64,000 bases of DNA from Frondihabitans sp. PAMC 28766 (GTDB lineage: Bacteria; Actinomycetota; Actinomycetes; Actinomycetales; Microbacteriaceae), in the NCBI RefSeq assembly GCF_001577365.1, contig NZ_CP014513.1:2914001-2978000 (forward strand). Reading direction: 5' to 3'. Below the pieces are notes generated by a model, which made no database searches, was not told the DNA's origin, and saw only the letters and a program-made list of their open reading frames with translations. Both the position numbers and the translations under genes were made by a program. Positions 45,379-55,772 of this stretch are shown piece after piece; within the stretch, counting starts at the first letter, position 1; each line of letters begins with the position of its first letter.

Positions 45379-48015
45379 TCAGACGACGGATCGCAGGAGG
45401 CGAGGCACCTGCCTGATGGAGAGCTCGGGCAGGTACGCGCGGGCGAGCGCGGTGCCGATCGCCGGCAGCTCGAGCGGGTCGGGGTAGGCCATCAGAAGGG
45501 GCACGAACTCGGGCTGGAACTTCTTCTTGAAGGCCAGCAGGGTGGCGAACCCATAGGCCGGCTCGAGGGTGCGGGCGATGAAGCCGAGCAGCCGCTCGGT
45601 CTGGCTCGACTCGTCGTCGAGGGGCTTCGCAGTGGCGAGCGGTGCGGCGGAGAGACTCAGGAACTCGAGACCGTCCTCCTGCGCCTGTAGGGCGGCCTCG
45701 GCGATGACGAACTCCATCACCCCGGTCATGCTGTCGGGGCGGCGACGCATGAAGTCGAGCGTGCCGCCGATGACGACGCCGTCGCGGTAGGTCGGCAGCC
45801 AGCTCGTCACGGCCTGCACCCGGTCGCGTTCGTCGAGGGCGAGCATCAGCCGCACGTCACGGCTGCGGATCTCGTCGACGCCACCCAGGGTGAAACCGAG
45901 CTCGGGGAGGTTTTTCTCGGCGACCCACTGCTCGGAGATCTCGTCGATCTGGCGGGCGATCCCGGGCCGAAGGTCGGCGTAGTGGGTCCACTGCGCCCGC
46001 ACCCCGGCCTTGGCAGCGCGATTGATGCTCGATCGGACGTCCTGCCACTTCTTGCCGGTCATGGCGAAGGTCGCGGGCCGGATCACCGTCTCTTCGGCCA
46101 CGGGCAGCGTCGACCAGCCGAGCCCGGCGAACACCGGCTCGAGGTCGGCGTCGATGCTGTAGAACACCGGCGACAGCCCCCGGTCGTCGCACCACTCGGC
46201 GAAGTCGGAGATCACCTCGGCGGCGCGCTCACGACGGCAGAGCGGGTCGGCCGTGGTGATGGCGCGGCTCCCGACCACCCGGTACGCCACGGCCGCGAGG
46301 CCGTCCGCCGTGAACCAGTAAGAATTGCCCTCCCACGTCGCCATGTGCGACAGGTGGCCGTCGACCCCGCGGCGCAGGATGCGATCGAGAGCGCCTCGAC
46401 GCGCGGCGGCGCGGGCTCGCGAGGTGTCGGAGGCCGCCAGGGCGAGCCCGATCACGGCGACGAGCCAGAAGACGGGGCCGACACCGAGATAGGCGACGCG
46501 CAGCGGCACGTCAGCAGGGACGGCTCCCAGGCGCTCGACACCGATGAAACCGACGGGCACGAACCGCTCGGGCACGCTGAGCAGCACGTCGGGCACCGAG
46601 ACGCGCGCCGAGAAGCGGCCGCGTTGGAGCATCGCCACCACGAAGTAGAACGCCGACAGCGACACGAATGCCGTGACGAGGCCGGCGATGTAGCGCCGCA
46701 CGATCGCCTCGGAGGCGCGCACCGTGAGATGCCGCAGGTTGACATAGACCACCACGGCAACGGCCAGCGGCACGGCCACCGACAGCCCGCTGAGGAAGAG
46801 GCGCTCGACCCGGTGTCCGGGCATGTCCTGGAAGGTGTCGCTGGTGAACGGCAGGACGCCCTCGAAGAGCGCAGCCAGCCCGGCCAGCAGGAGGTTGACG
46901 CAGATGGCGGCCCACCCGGCCACACGTCGGCCCCGACGGATGAAGGCCCCTGCGACCACGAGGATCACGAGCGGCAGGATGCTGAGCAACACGGTGCTCG
47001 GCCCGTGAAGACCGCCGAGCGCGACGTCGCGCATGCAGGTGCCGTTCGGGGCCGCCGGCCCGAGATCGCCGCCCGCGCGCTGCAGCGCCGCCCCGTGGAG
47101 CTCGGCCTGATGCAGGGCGGCCCGGCAGAGCGCCGGCAGGCGGTGGCTCGGCAGCACATCGCGGAAGAGTTCGCCGACGGGCGCGAGGATGCCGATCGGC
47201 GCCCGCGTCAGCAGGGTCACGACCGGGCCGAGGGCGGTCACGGTGACGACGACCGAGAGCAGCACCCGCGCCTCGTGATGCGAGCTGCGGGTCCAGCCGC
47301 GGTCGACGGGGCGCGGCTCGGGCCTGAGCACGCGGCCGAGGGCCAGCCCCGCCAGGGCGCCCACGAGAGCGTAGAGCCCGGCCGGATGCCCGTCGTAGAG
47401 CAGAAAGGTGACGATGCCGGCAAAGCCGAAGACCCGGATCCTGCGTCGCCAGAGCGGCCCGGCGAACGCGCTGGCGGCGAGGACGGCCCCGAGAGCGGGC
47501 GTGAACGGATGCAACGTGGTGTCGTAGGCGACTTGGAGCGCCCACGACTCCCCCACGGCGATGCCGATCGCCTGCGCGGCCACCCCGACGACCGTGGCGA
47601 TGACGCCGGTGACGAGGTAGGCGGCAAGCGCCCGACGATGCCCCATCAGCCGCTCGGCACCGCCGACCAGCACCAGCACGGCGAGGACGGTCGCGATGAG
47701 CTCGGGCAGGCTGCCGCAGAAGAGGATCGAGGCGAGCGTCAGCGCCCAGGCGCCCGGGGTCGTCTGACCGCCGACCCCTGCGCCGACGACGTCGCGGAGC
47801 GCGTCTGCCGGCCCGTTCTGCCAACTGCCGGAGACGATGGCGAGAGCGACCAGCACGGCCGCTATGACGACGCTGACGGGCTGAGCGCCGAGCTCGACGA
47901 CCACCCGGCGGCCGGTGGCCTGCCAGAAGCGCCCCGGCGAGACGTCGGGCCCACCCGTGCCGCGGCTGCTTCCGCCGCCGGCGGCCGTGACGACCGCGTC
48001 GATCTCGGCGCTCAC
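45379..48015 (-). CDS. Lysyl-phosphatidylglycerol synthase-like (DUF2156) membrane protein
   Basis: An 878-residue membrane enzyme. The first half has about twelve to fourteen membrane segments, starting with a rhomboid-like bundle (about 40-220) that lacks a GxSG serine; the C-terminal cytoplasmic DUF2156 domain (about 560-878) contains YSIDADLEPVFAGLGW, GKKWQDVRSSINRAAKAG and GVMEFVIAEAALQAQEDGLEFLSLSAAPLA, as in MprF/LysX synthases that transfer amino acids to phosphatidylglycerol. It probably modifies membrane charge against cationic peptides (inference). GTG start overlapping the esterase stop (GTGA); last gene of the era-led operon. Confidence 0.88.
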   Translation of the reverse strand: MSAEIDAVVTAAGGGSSRGTGGPDVSPGRFWQATGRRVVVELGAQPVSVVIAAVLVALAIVSGSWQNGPADALRDVVGAGVGGQTTPGAWALTLASILFCGSLPELIATVLAVLVLVGGAERLMGHRRALAAYLVTGVIATVVGVAAQAIGIAVGESWALQVAYDTTLHPFTPALGAVLAASAFAGPLWRRRIRVFGFAGIVTFLLYDGHPAGLYALVGALAGLALGRVLRPEPRPVDRGWTRSSHHEARVLLSVVVTVTALGPVVTLLTRAPIGILAPVGELFRDVLPSHRLPALCRAALHQAELHGAALQRAGGDLGPAAPNGTCMRDVALGGLHGPSTVLLSILPLVILVVAGAFIRRGRRVAGWAAICVNLLLAGLAALFEGVLPFTSDTFQDMPGHRVERLFLSGLSVAVPLAVAVVVYVNLRHLTVRASEAIVRRYIAGLVTAFVSLSAFYFVVAMLQRGRFSARVSVPDVLLSVPERFVPVGFIGVERLGAVPADVPLRVAYLGVGPVFWLVAVIGLALAASDTSRARAAARRGALDRILRRGVDGHLSHMATWEGNSYWFTADGLAAVAYRVVGSRAITTADPLCRRERAAEVISDFAEWCDDRGLSPVFYSIDADLEPVFAGLGWSTLPVAEETVIRPATFAMTGKKWQDVRSSINRAAKAGVRAQWTHYADLRPGIARQIDEISEQWVAEKNLPELGFTLGGVDEIRSRDVRLMLALDERDRVQAVTSWLPTYRDGVVIGGTLDFMRRRPDSMTGVMEFVIAEAALQAQEDGLEFLSLSAAPLATAKPLDDESSQTERLLGFIARTLEPAYGFATLLAFKKKFQPEFVPLLMAYPDPLELPAIGTALARAYLPELSIRQVPRLLRSVV

Positions 48016-49361
48016 GCTGCGCCTCGGAAGGTGCCGAGCCCGAGGGTCGACCAGACGACGGCGAATCCGTGGGCGAACCCGTTTGATGCCGTCACCCAGT
48101 CGTGGCCGCTGCCGGGTGAGACGTATCGGGTGACGTGCATCTGGGCGCGCCCGGCCGCCGCCGAGACCTGGTTCATGACAGTGGTGTAACGGGCATCACG
48201 TCGGCCGACTGCGAAGAACGCGACCGTGTCGGGGTAGGGGCCGTGCGCGGCCATGATTGCCTCGGGCTGGGCCGCCCGGTAGCGGCTCTCGTCGCCGCCG
48301 AAACCGTCGGCGATCGTCGCGGCGGTCGACGACAGTCGGGGGCCGAGCTGCGCCGAGACGTCGATGAACGACCCGAAGAGATCAGGATGCGAGGTGGCGA
48401 ACTGCACCGCGCACGTGCCGCCCTGAGAGAACCCGCCGACGCTCCACGCCGACCGGCCGGCCTGGACGTTCAGGTGCGCGCGGATCCAGTCGGGCACGTC
48501 TTTCGTGAGGTAGGTGGCGCTGTTGCCGAGGGGTCCGTCGACGCAGAGCGGGTTGGCGTCGGCCGAGCTGAGCTGGTCGGGCACGACGACGATTGGCGCC
48601 AGCCCGCGGTGCGCCGCGGCGTCGGCGTCGAGGGTCGTCTGCACCTCGCCCGAGATCAGCACCGACGACGGGCTGCCGGGCTGCCCGGTCATCAGGATCA
48701 CGACGGGCAGGCGGGGCGGGTCTTTCACGAGTGCCGCCGGCGGGAGGTACACGATGGCGTCGCGCGCGACGAAGCTCGAGTGCGTGCCCGCGATGCGCAC
48801 GCTGCCGACGCGCCCGCGGGCGGGCAGGTCGCTCGGGGCGTGCCAGCGCGAGGCGAGGTCGGTGGTCGTGGCCGACTCGGCGGCGCCTTGCACGAGGGCC
48901 GGCAGAGCAAGGCTCTGAGTGTCTTCGACGCCCATGAGCTGCCCGAGAGTGCGGTACTCCCCCACGTCGCGGTTGATTGCAAGGCCACCGGCCAGCACGA
49001 AGACCGCGGCGCCGCCGAGGGCGAGGACTTTACGCCGGGCCGGGGCGAACAGCAGATTGATCACGGCGAGGACGACGCCTGCGACCATGAGGCTCGTCCA
49101 GATGCGCTGCACTGTGGTCGGCGACACCTCGAACACGTCGAGCACGTCGCCGATCAGCCAGATCGCGGCCCAGCCGATAGCGAGCCCGAGCGGGATGCCG
49201 ATGACGACGTGCCGGCTCCAGGCGCGCCCTGCGGGTCGACGACGGGGGCGACGCACGAGCAGGACGACGAGGACGGCCGCCAACACGTCGACGAACACCA
49301 ACAGCGACGTCGCCACGAGCGAGACGCTTGAAATGTCGGATGCAAATGCCACGGAAGACAA
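48012..49361 (-). CDS. Membrane-anchored esterase (alpha/beta hydrolase)
   Basis: A 449-residue protein with about four N-terminal membrane segments (residues 12-130) and an extracytoplasmic esterase domain of the antigen-85/EstA-like sort. The nucleophile Ser is in GGFSQGGTCAVQFA, and the C-terminal His in GSGHDWVTA. The start is uncertain: TTG at 49361 or GTG at 49352, neither with a clear ribosome site, both just after the response-regulator stop. Its stop overlaps the DUF2156 gene start. It may act on surface lipids or acyl groups; coupling to a two-component system suggests an envelope role. Confidence 0.87.
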   Translation of the reverse strand: MSSVAFASDISSVSLVATSLLVFVDVLAAVLVVLLVRRPRRRPAGRAWSRHVVIGIPLGLAIGWAAIWLIGDVLDVFEVSPTTVQRIWTSLMVAGVVLAVINLLFAPARRKVLALGGAAVFVLAGGLAINRDVGEYRTLGQLMGVEDTQSLALPALVQGAAESATTTDLASRWHAPSDLPARGRVGSVRIAGTHSSFVARDAIVYLPPAALVKDPPRLPVVILMTGQPGSPSSVLISGEVQTTLDADAAAHRGLAPIVVVPDQLSSADANPLCVDGPLGNSATYLTKDVPDWIRAHLNVQAGRSAWSVGGFSQGGTCAVQFATSHPDLFGSFIDVSAQLGPRLSSTAATIADGFGGDESRYRAAQPEAIMAAHGPYPDTVAFFAVGRRDARYTTVMNQVSAAAGRAQMHVTRYVSPGSGHDWVTASNGFAHGFAVVWSTLGLGTFRGAA

Positions 49362-49363
49362 GT

Positions 49364-50071
49364 CTATGTGGTCAGCCCATGCTCGTAGGCGTAGACCACG
49401 AGCTGGACGCGGTCACGCAGCGAGAGCTTCGCGAGCACGCGCGAGATGTGCGTCTTGACCGTCGCCTCGCTCAGGTATTCGAGTCGAGCGATCTCGCTGT
49501 TGCTGAGGCCGCGGGCGGCCGACTGGAAGATGTCCCTCTCGCGAGTCGTCAGAGACTCGAAGGCGACCGGCACGGGCTTGGGCGCGGTCTGACGGTTGTC
49601 GAAGTGCTCGAACAGCTCGCGCGTGGCCGAGGCGGCGATCACCGAGGTGCCCGCGTGCACGGTGCGGATGGCGGCGAGAAGGAACTCGGGATCGCTGTCC
49701 TTCAGCACGAAGCCGCTGGCGCCCGAACGGATCGCCCGCGTGGCCGCCTCGTCGAGATCGAACGTGGTGAGCACCAGGATGCGAGGTGCGGGTCGCCTCT
49801 CGGCATCGGCCTGGGCGAGGATCGCCTGGGTGGCCGCGATGCCGTCCATCACCGGCATCCTGATGTCCATCAGCACGACGTCGGGTCGGGTGCGGGCGAC
49901 GACCTCGACGCCCTCCTCGCCGTCGCCGGCCTCGCCGACGAACTCGAGGTCTTTCTGCGACGAGACCACCATGCGGATGCCGGCGCGGAACAGCGCCTGG
50001 TCGTCGACGAGGACGATCTTGATCGTGCCGGTCGGCGACGGTGCGGGTCTGGTGTCGGGTGCGATGCTCAT
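49364..50071 (-). CDS. NarL/FixJ-family response regulator
   Basis: A 235-residue regulator: receiver domain with VDDQ, phosphorylated Asp69 (LMDIRMPVMDG), Thr in LTTFDL and Lys in FVLKDSD; C-terminal LuxR-type helix-turn-helix (LTTRERDIFQSAARGLSNSEIARL...TVKTHISRVLAKL). The ATG at 50071 overlaps the kinase stop (ATGA); further in-frame sequence upstream is a kinase shadow. It likely controls its own operon, including the esterase and DUF2156 genes, although no binding site was identified. Confidence 0.95.
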   Translation of the reverse strand: MSIAPDTRPAPSPTGTIKIVLVDDQALFRAGIRMVVSSQKDLEFVGEAGDGEEGVEVVARTRPDVVLMDIRMPVMDGIAATQAILAQADAERRPAPRILVLTTFDLDEAATRAIRSGASGFVLKDSDPEFLLAAIRTVHAGTSVIAASATRELFEHFDNRQTAPKPVPVAFESLTTRERDIFQSAARGLSNSEIARLEYLSEATVKTHISRVLAKLSLRDRVQLVVYAYEHGLTT

Positions 50072-51519
50072 CGCAGTCGGACCTCCTGGGTGAGCGCGGT
50101 GGACGGGATGTTGGCGCGCACGATGAACCGTCCGCCTGCCTGGTGAGTGGTCAGGGTGCCTCCGGCCAAGGTAGCGCGTTCGCTCATGCCGACGACGCCG
50201 TGGCCACGTCGTTCGTCGGGCCGGTACTGGCCGCTGGCCGTGAGCGCGTCGGGGTCGATCGGGTCGGACGGCCGCAGTGTCGATGCCACGACGATCGTGA
50301 GGTCGTCGGGGCGCCAGTCGAAGAGCACGTCGACGGTCGATGACGTGTCGCCGTGCCGGAGGACGTTCGTGAGCGACTCCTGCACGATGCGATAGATGGC
50401 GAGCTGGCGGTTGCTGCTCAACTGCGCCGGCACGCCGCTGGAGCGCAGGTCGATCGAGAGACCGGCGGCGGTCATCTGCTCGACGAGCCGCTCGAGGTCG
50501 ACAAGCACCGGCTGCGGCGCCGCGCCCTGGCTGTGGCGCAGCTGGCCGAGCAGCTCGCGCACTTCGCCGAGCGCCTCGCGGGCGGTCGACGCGATGGTGC
50601 CGAGGCTGTCCTCGACGGTCGACGGGTCGGCGCGGTAGGCGTAGCGCGCGCCGTCGGCCTGGGCGATCACGACCGCCAGCGAGTGCGCGACGACGTCGTG
50701 CATGTCGCGGGCGATGCGGCTGCGCTCCTGCTCGACGGCGATGTCGCGTTCGGCCCTCGCGGCTTCCCGTTCGGCTCTCGCGGCCTCGCCCTCGGCTCGC
50801 GCCGCCTCGCGTTCGGCGCGGGCGGCCTCGCGTTCGGCGACGAGCTGGGCGTCGCGGCTCTCGCGGGCGGCGTAGCGGGTGCGCACCAACTGCCCGCCGA
50901 CCCATGGCAGACCCAGGAGGGCGAGGAAGCCGAGGAAGGTGATGCCGATCTGCAGGAAGAGCCGGATCAGGTCGGTCACGTTCTCGACGCTGTGCGGCAC
51001 GCCGAAGATGGCGAGCTGCGCGAACGTCACGTAGAACATGCCGACGGCGGCGCCCACTCCGACCGACGCCAGGCCGAGCCAGCGCAACCGCGGGCTGCCG
51101 TAGGCGGCGACGGTGTAGAGCACCGCGCAGATGGCGAGGTTCGACACCTGAGGCGTCGACAGCGTCAGCATCTCGAAGGCGGCGGTCGCCCAGACGACGC
51201 CCAGGGCGAGGCCCGGCGACCAGCGACGGAAGACGAGGGCCGCGACCATTCCGACCGTGATGACGAGCGACATCGGATTGGCGTGGAGGTCGAAGACGAG
51301 AGTCACGAGCCCGACGACGACGGCGATGACGATGTCGAGCACGAGCTGCTGGGTCGTCAGCCGGCGGAAGATCACGCGACCACGGTACGGGTCGGGCGGC
51401 GTCGACACGGTGCCGGACGCAACAGGCGCGACCTGCGATGGCGCGGAATCATCCGCACGATGTAGATCATCCGCACGATGGAGATCGTGCGTGCGCGGGA
51501 TGCGCGCCCCGGTGGACAT
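50068..51519 (-). CDS. Sensor histidine kinase with EAARAER coiled-coil repeat
   Basis: A 483-residue membrane kinase of the HisKA_3 type. The N-terminal tail has a DLHRADDLHRADD duplication, followed by about five membrane segments (55-210). Residues 228-258 are four heptads of the AEREAAR type, a charged coiled coil or single helix linking sensor and kinase. His274 (RDMHDVVAHSLAVVIAQ) is the phosphorylation site; HATPase_c motifs are ESLTNVLRHG and GHGVVGMSERATLAGG. AGGAGAAA precedes the ATG and overlaps the era stop codon. Likely senses membrane state, passing phosphate to the regulator it overlaps. Confidence 0.93.
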   Translation of the reverse strand: MSTGARIPRTHDLHRADDLHRADDSAPSQVAPVASGTVSTPPDPYRGRVIFRRLTTQQLVLDIVIAVVVGLVTLVFDLHANPMSLVITVGMVAALVFRRWSPGLALGVVWATAAFEMLTLSTPQVSNLAICAVLYTVAAYGSPRLRWLGLASVGVGAAVGMFYVTFAQLAIFGVPHSVENVTDLIRLFLQIGITFLGFLALLGLPWVGGQLVRTRYAARESRDAQLVAEREAARAEREAARAEGEAARAEREAARAERDIAVEQERSRIARDMHDVVAHSLAVVIAQADGARYAYRADPSTVEDSLGTIASTAREALGEVRELLGQLRHSQGAAPQPVLVDLERLVEQMTAAGLSIDLRSSGVPAQLSSNRQLAIYRIVQESLTNVLRHGDTSSTVDVLFDWRPDDLTIVVASTLRPSDPIDPDALTASGQYRPDERRGHGVVGMSERATLAGGTLTTHQAGGRFIVRANIPSTALTQEVRLR

Positions 51520-51533
51520 GTCGGCTTTCTCCT

Positions 51534-52439
51534 CTAGAACCCGAGACGGCCGAGCTGCTTGGGGTCGCGCTGCCAGTCTTTGGCGACCTTCACCCGGATC
51601 GACAGGAAGACCTGCTTGCCGACCAGCGGCTCGATCTGAGCCCGGGCCCGCTCGCCGACCTCGCGAAGACGCGCGCCCCTGTGGCCGATCACGATGCCCT
51701 TCTGACTGTCGCGCTCGACGAAGAGGTTGGCGTAGATCTCGACGAGCTCACGGTCGTCGCGCTCGACGATGTCGTCGATGGTGACTGCGAGCGAGTGCGG
51801 CAACTCGTCTTGGACCCCCTCGAGGGCGGCTTCGCGGATGAGTTCGGACACGCGATCCTGCACCAGCTCTTCGGTCACGACGTCGGCCGGATACAGCTGA
51901 GGCGACACCGGGAGCAGTCGGATCAACTCGGTCACGACCGTGTCGAGCTGGATCTTCGAGACGGCCGACAGCGGCACGATCGCCTCCCAGTCGCGCAGGG
52001 CGCTGACGGCGAGCAGCTGCTCGGCGACGGTCGTCTTCGAGGCCGCGTCGACCTTGGTGACGATGGCGACCTTCTTCGCGCGTGGGAACGCGTCGAGCTG
52101 CTCGTTGATGAAGCGGTCGCCCGGGCCGAGCTTCTCGTTGGCAGGCACGCAGAAGCCGATCACGTCGACGTCGCCGAGCGTGTCCTGCACGACGCTGTTG
52201 AGGCGTTCGCCCAGCAGGGTGCGCGGGCGGTGCATGCCCGGGGTGTCGACGATCACGAGCTGGCCCGAGCGGCGGTGCACGACACCGCGGATCGCCCGGC
52301 GGGTCGTCTGCGGCTTCGACGAGGTGATGGCGACCTTCTCGCCGACGAGGGCGTTCGTCAGCGTGGACTTACCGACGTTCGGCCGGCCGACGAACGAGGC
52401 GAACCCGGCGCGGTAGTCGGAGGGAGTGGTGGTCGTCAT
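51534..52439 (-). CDS. era: GTPase Era
   Basis: A 301-residue GTPase for 16S rRNA maturation and 30S assembly. GTP motifs: G1 GRPNVGKST (18-26), G2 TTRRAIRG, G3 DTPGMHRP, G4 TKVD and G5 SAVS; the C-terminal KH domain contains GIVIGHRGARLREVGERARAQIE. The ATG overlaps the stop of the CBS/CorC gene (ATGA). It heads the cotranscribed histidine kinase genes, 14 bases apart. Confidence 0.98.
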   Translation of the reverse strand: MTTTTPSDYRAGFASFVGRPNVGKSTLTNALVGEKVAITSSKPQTTRRAIRGVVHRRSGQLVIVDTPGMHRPRTLLGERLNSVVQDTLGDVDVIGFCVPANEKLGPGDRFINEQLDAFPRAKKVAIVTKVDAASKTTVAEQLLAVSALRDWEAIVPLSAVSKIQLDTVVTELIRLLPVSPQLYPADVVTEELVQDRVSELIREAALEGVQDELPHSLAVTIDDIVERDDRELVEIYANLFVERDSQKGIVIGHRGARLREVGERARAQIEPLVGKQVFLSIRVKVAKDWQRDPKQLGRLGF

Positions 52440-53803
52440 CGGGAGGCCCGTTCGTTCGGAGTGGTGGCGCTGGTGGAGTCGGCGGTGGCGCCGGTGGCGG
52501 ACCTGCCCGCGGTGGTCGGCGAGTCGAACGCCGCCTCGGCTTCGGCGAGAGCAGGATCACGACGCACCAGCACGCTCTGCAGGTCGCGCCGCCGCCCCTC
52601 GGTGTGGTTGGCCGTGAGCACGAGGCCCGAGACCCGGGCTTCGTCGCCCCGCTCGGGCAGCCGGCCGAGAGCCTTCGTGAGCAGGCCGCCCACCGAGTCG
52701 ACGTCGTCGTCGTCGAGCTCGATGCCGAAGAGGTCGCCGAGCTCGTCGACGGGCATGCGAGCGCTGACGAGCTGCACGCCCTCTTCGACCTCGCGGTGCT
52801 CGACGACGGTCTGGTCGTACTCATCGCTGATGTCGCCGACGAGCTCTTCGATCAGGTCTTCGAGAGTGACCAGCCCGGCGATGCCGCCATACTCGTCGAC
52901 CACCATCGCGAGGTGGTTCTTCTGCAGCTGCATCTGGCGGAGGGTCTCGTCGGCGCGTTTGGACTCGGGGATGAAGACCGCGGGCTTCGCCAGATCTGCG
53001 GCGTAGCGAACCGACCCGCCGCGGCGCTCGTGCACGAAGCGGGCGGCGTCGCGCAGGTACATCACGCCGAGCACGTCGTCGCTGTCGCGCCCGACGACCG
53101 GCACGCGCGAGACGCCCTTGCCGAGGAAGACCGACATCGTCGCCTCGATCGTCTGGTCGGCGTCGACCGTGACCATGTCGGTGCGCGGGATCATCACCTC
53201 GCGCACGACCGTCTCGCTGAACTCGAAGATCGAGTGGATGAGGGTGCGGTCGTCCTCGTCGAGCACGTCGAACTCGGCGGCCTCGTCGACCATGCTGAGC
53301 AGCTGCTCCTCCGAGGAGAACGAAGCCGTCCGCGGTCGACCCGGCGTCACCCAGTTGCCGATGGCGACCAGTGCGTCGGCCAGCGGGCCGAGGACGATGC
53401 GGATGCCGCGGACCAGCCCGGACGCGGCCGTGACGAGGCCCCGCGGGTGCGCTCGGCCGACGCTGCGCGGGCTCGAGCCGACGAGCACGAACGAGGCGGC
53501 CGTCATGATCAGCGCCGAGGCGAGGAGGGCCCACCACCACTCGTCGATCGAGTAGGCGAACGCCAGAGACACGAGCACGGCGGCCACGACCTCGGCGAGC
53601 ACGCGCATGAAATTGACGGCGTTGACGTGCGCACCGACATCTTCGGCGATGGCGCGAATGGAGCGCTGCCCGCGCGGGTGCGAGTCGGCCAGCTCGAGCA
53701 GGTCGTGTCGGCTGAGCACCGAGAGAGCGGAGTCGGTGGCGGCCAGGAAGCCGCCGAAGACGACGAGGACGACGGCCGCGGTGACGAAGATCGCGATCAT
53801 CAC
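52436..53803 (-). CDS. CNNM/CorC-type CBS-domain membrane protein
   Basis: A 455-residue protein of the hemolysin-C/CNNM family, linked to magnesium or cobalt transport. The N-terminal membrane domain (about 1-145) is followed by paired CBS domains (about 200-330; VMIPRTDMVTVDADQTIEATM and MVVDEYGGIAGLVTLEDLIEELVGDI) and a C-terminal transporter-associated domain. A Ser/Thr/Ala tail ends the protein. Start ATG at 53803 or 53800. It is between ybeY and era, the common actinobacterial order. Confidence 0.94.
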   Translation of the reverse strand: MMIAIFVTAAVVLVVFGGFLAATDSALSVLSRHDLLELADSHPRGQRSIRAIAEDVGAHVNAVNFMRVLAEVVAAVLVSLAFAYSIDEWWWALLASALIMTAASFVLVGSSPRSVGRAHPRGLVTAASGLVRGIRIVLGPLADALVAIGNWVTPGRPRTASFSSEEQLLSMVDEAAEFDVLDEDDRTLIHSIFEFSETVVREVMIPRTDMVTVDADQTIEATMSVFLGKGVSRVPVVGRDSDDVLGVMYLRDAARFVHERRGGSVRYAADLAKPAVFIPESKRADETLRQMQLQKNHLAMVVDEYGGIAGLVTLEDLIEELVGDISDEYDQTVVEHREVEEGVQLVSARMPVDELGDLFGIELDDDDVDSVGGLLTKALGRLPERGDEARVSGLVLTANHTEGRRRDLQSVLVRRDPALAEAEAAFDSPTTAGRSATGATADSTSATTPNERASR

Positions 53804-53809
53804 GGTCGT

Positions 53810-54267
53810 CTACCGCGGCGAGTCGGTGGTCGCGAACGCGGCCAGAATTCGATCCTGGATGCCGAACATCTCGGCCTTCTCGTCGGGCTCGGCGTGGTCG
53901 AAGCCCAGCAGGTGCAGGATGCCGTGAGTCGTCAGCAACAGCATCTCGTCGAGGGCCGAGTGGCCTGCTGTGATCGCCTGGGCCGTCGCGACCTGGGGGC
54001 ACAGCACGATGTCGCCGAGGAGGCCAGGCGGCGTCGGGTCTTCCTCGGTGCCGGGGCGCAGCTCGTCCATGGGGAAGCTCAGCACGTCGGTCGGCCCGGG
54101 CTCGTCCATCCACTGGACGTGCAGCTGCTCCATCGCGCCCTCGTCGACCAGCACGATCGCGAGCTCGGCCTCGGGGTGGACGTGCATCTGGTCGAGGGCG
54201 AAGGTCGCGAGACGCAGGATCATGGGCTCGTCGACCTCGATGCTCGACTCGTTGTTGATCTCGATGC

Positions 54268-54271
<4 letters not shown>
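53810..54271 (-). CDS. ybeY: Endoribonuclease YbeY
   Basis: A 153-residue metalloprotein for rRNA processing and quality control. The zinc motif is [11 protein letters not shown] (His116, His120, His126); [10 protein letters not shown] is also conserved. The GTG start overlaps the phoH stop (GTGA). Stop is six bases before the CBS gene. Operon with phoH is usual. Confidence 0.97.
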
Positions 54272-55342
<1,071 letters not shown>

Positions 55343-55350
<8 letters not shown>

Positions 55351-55723
55351 AAGAGCCTTCCTTGAGGTTCCCCGCCATGACATGGGCATGGACGTGGAAG
55401 ACGGTCTGACCGACGGCTTCACCGGTGTTGAAGATCACACGGAATTCGCCCCGCGGGTAGTCCCCGAAGAGCTCCGGGTCGTGGCTGAGGGCATTCGCCG
55501 TGGCCACGATGTCTGCGAGAAGCGCGGGGTTGCCGGCAGCCAACTCGACGACGTTCGCATACTGCGGGTCTTTCGGCACGACGAGCAGGTGTACCGGCGC
55601 TTTGGGCGCGATGTCGCGGAAGGCGATGACAGTGTCGGTCTCGTGGACGATCGTCGCGGGAATCTCACGATCGATGATCCGCGTGAAGATCGACGGCTCA
55701 GTGCCGGAGGGCTCGGTGCTCAT
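55343..55723 (-). CDS. HIT-family nucleotide hydrolase
   Basis: A 126-residue histidine-triad protein that hydrolyses nucleotide phosphoramidates. The triad is GQTVFHVHAHVM (His110, His112, His114), preceded by APKAPVHLLVVPK. The ATG at 55723 (MSTEPSG) starts the family region; a longer frame to 55795 is unlikely. It overlaps phoH by eight bases. Confidence 0.95.
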
Positions 55724-55772
55724 GCGTTCATCGTAACCGGGGCCGCCGACGCTCGGCCCGCCTCTCGCACGA

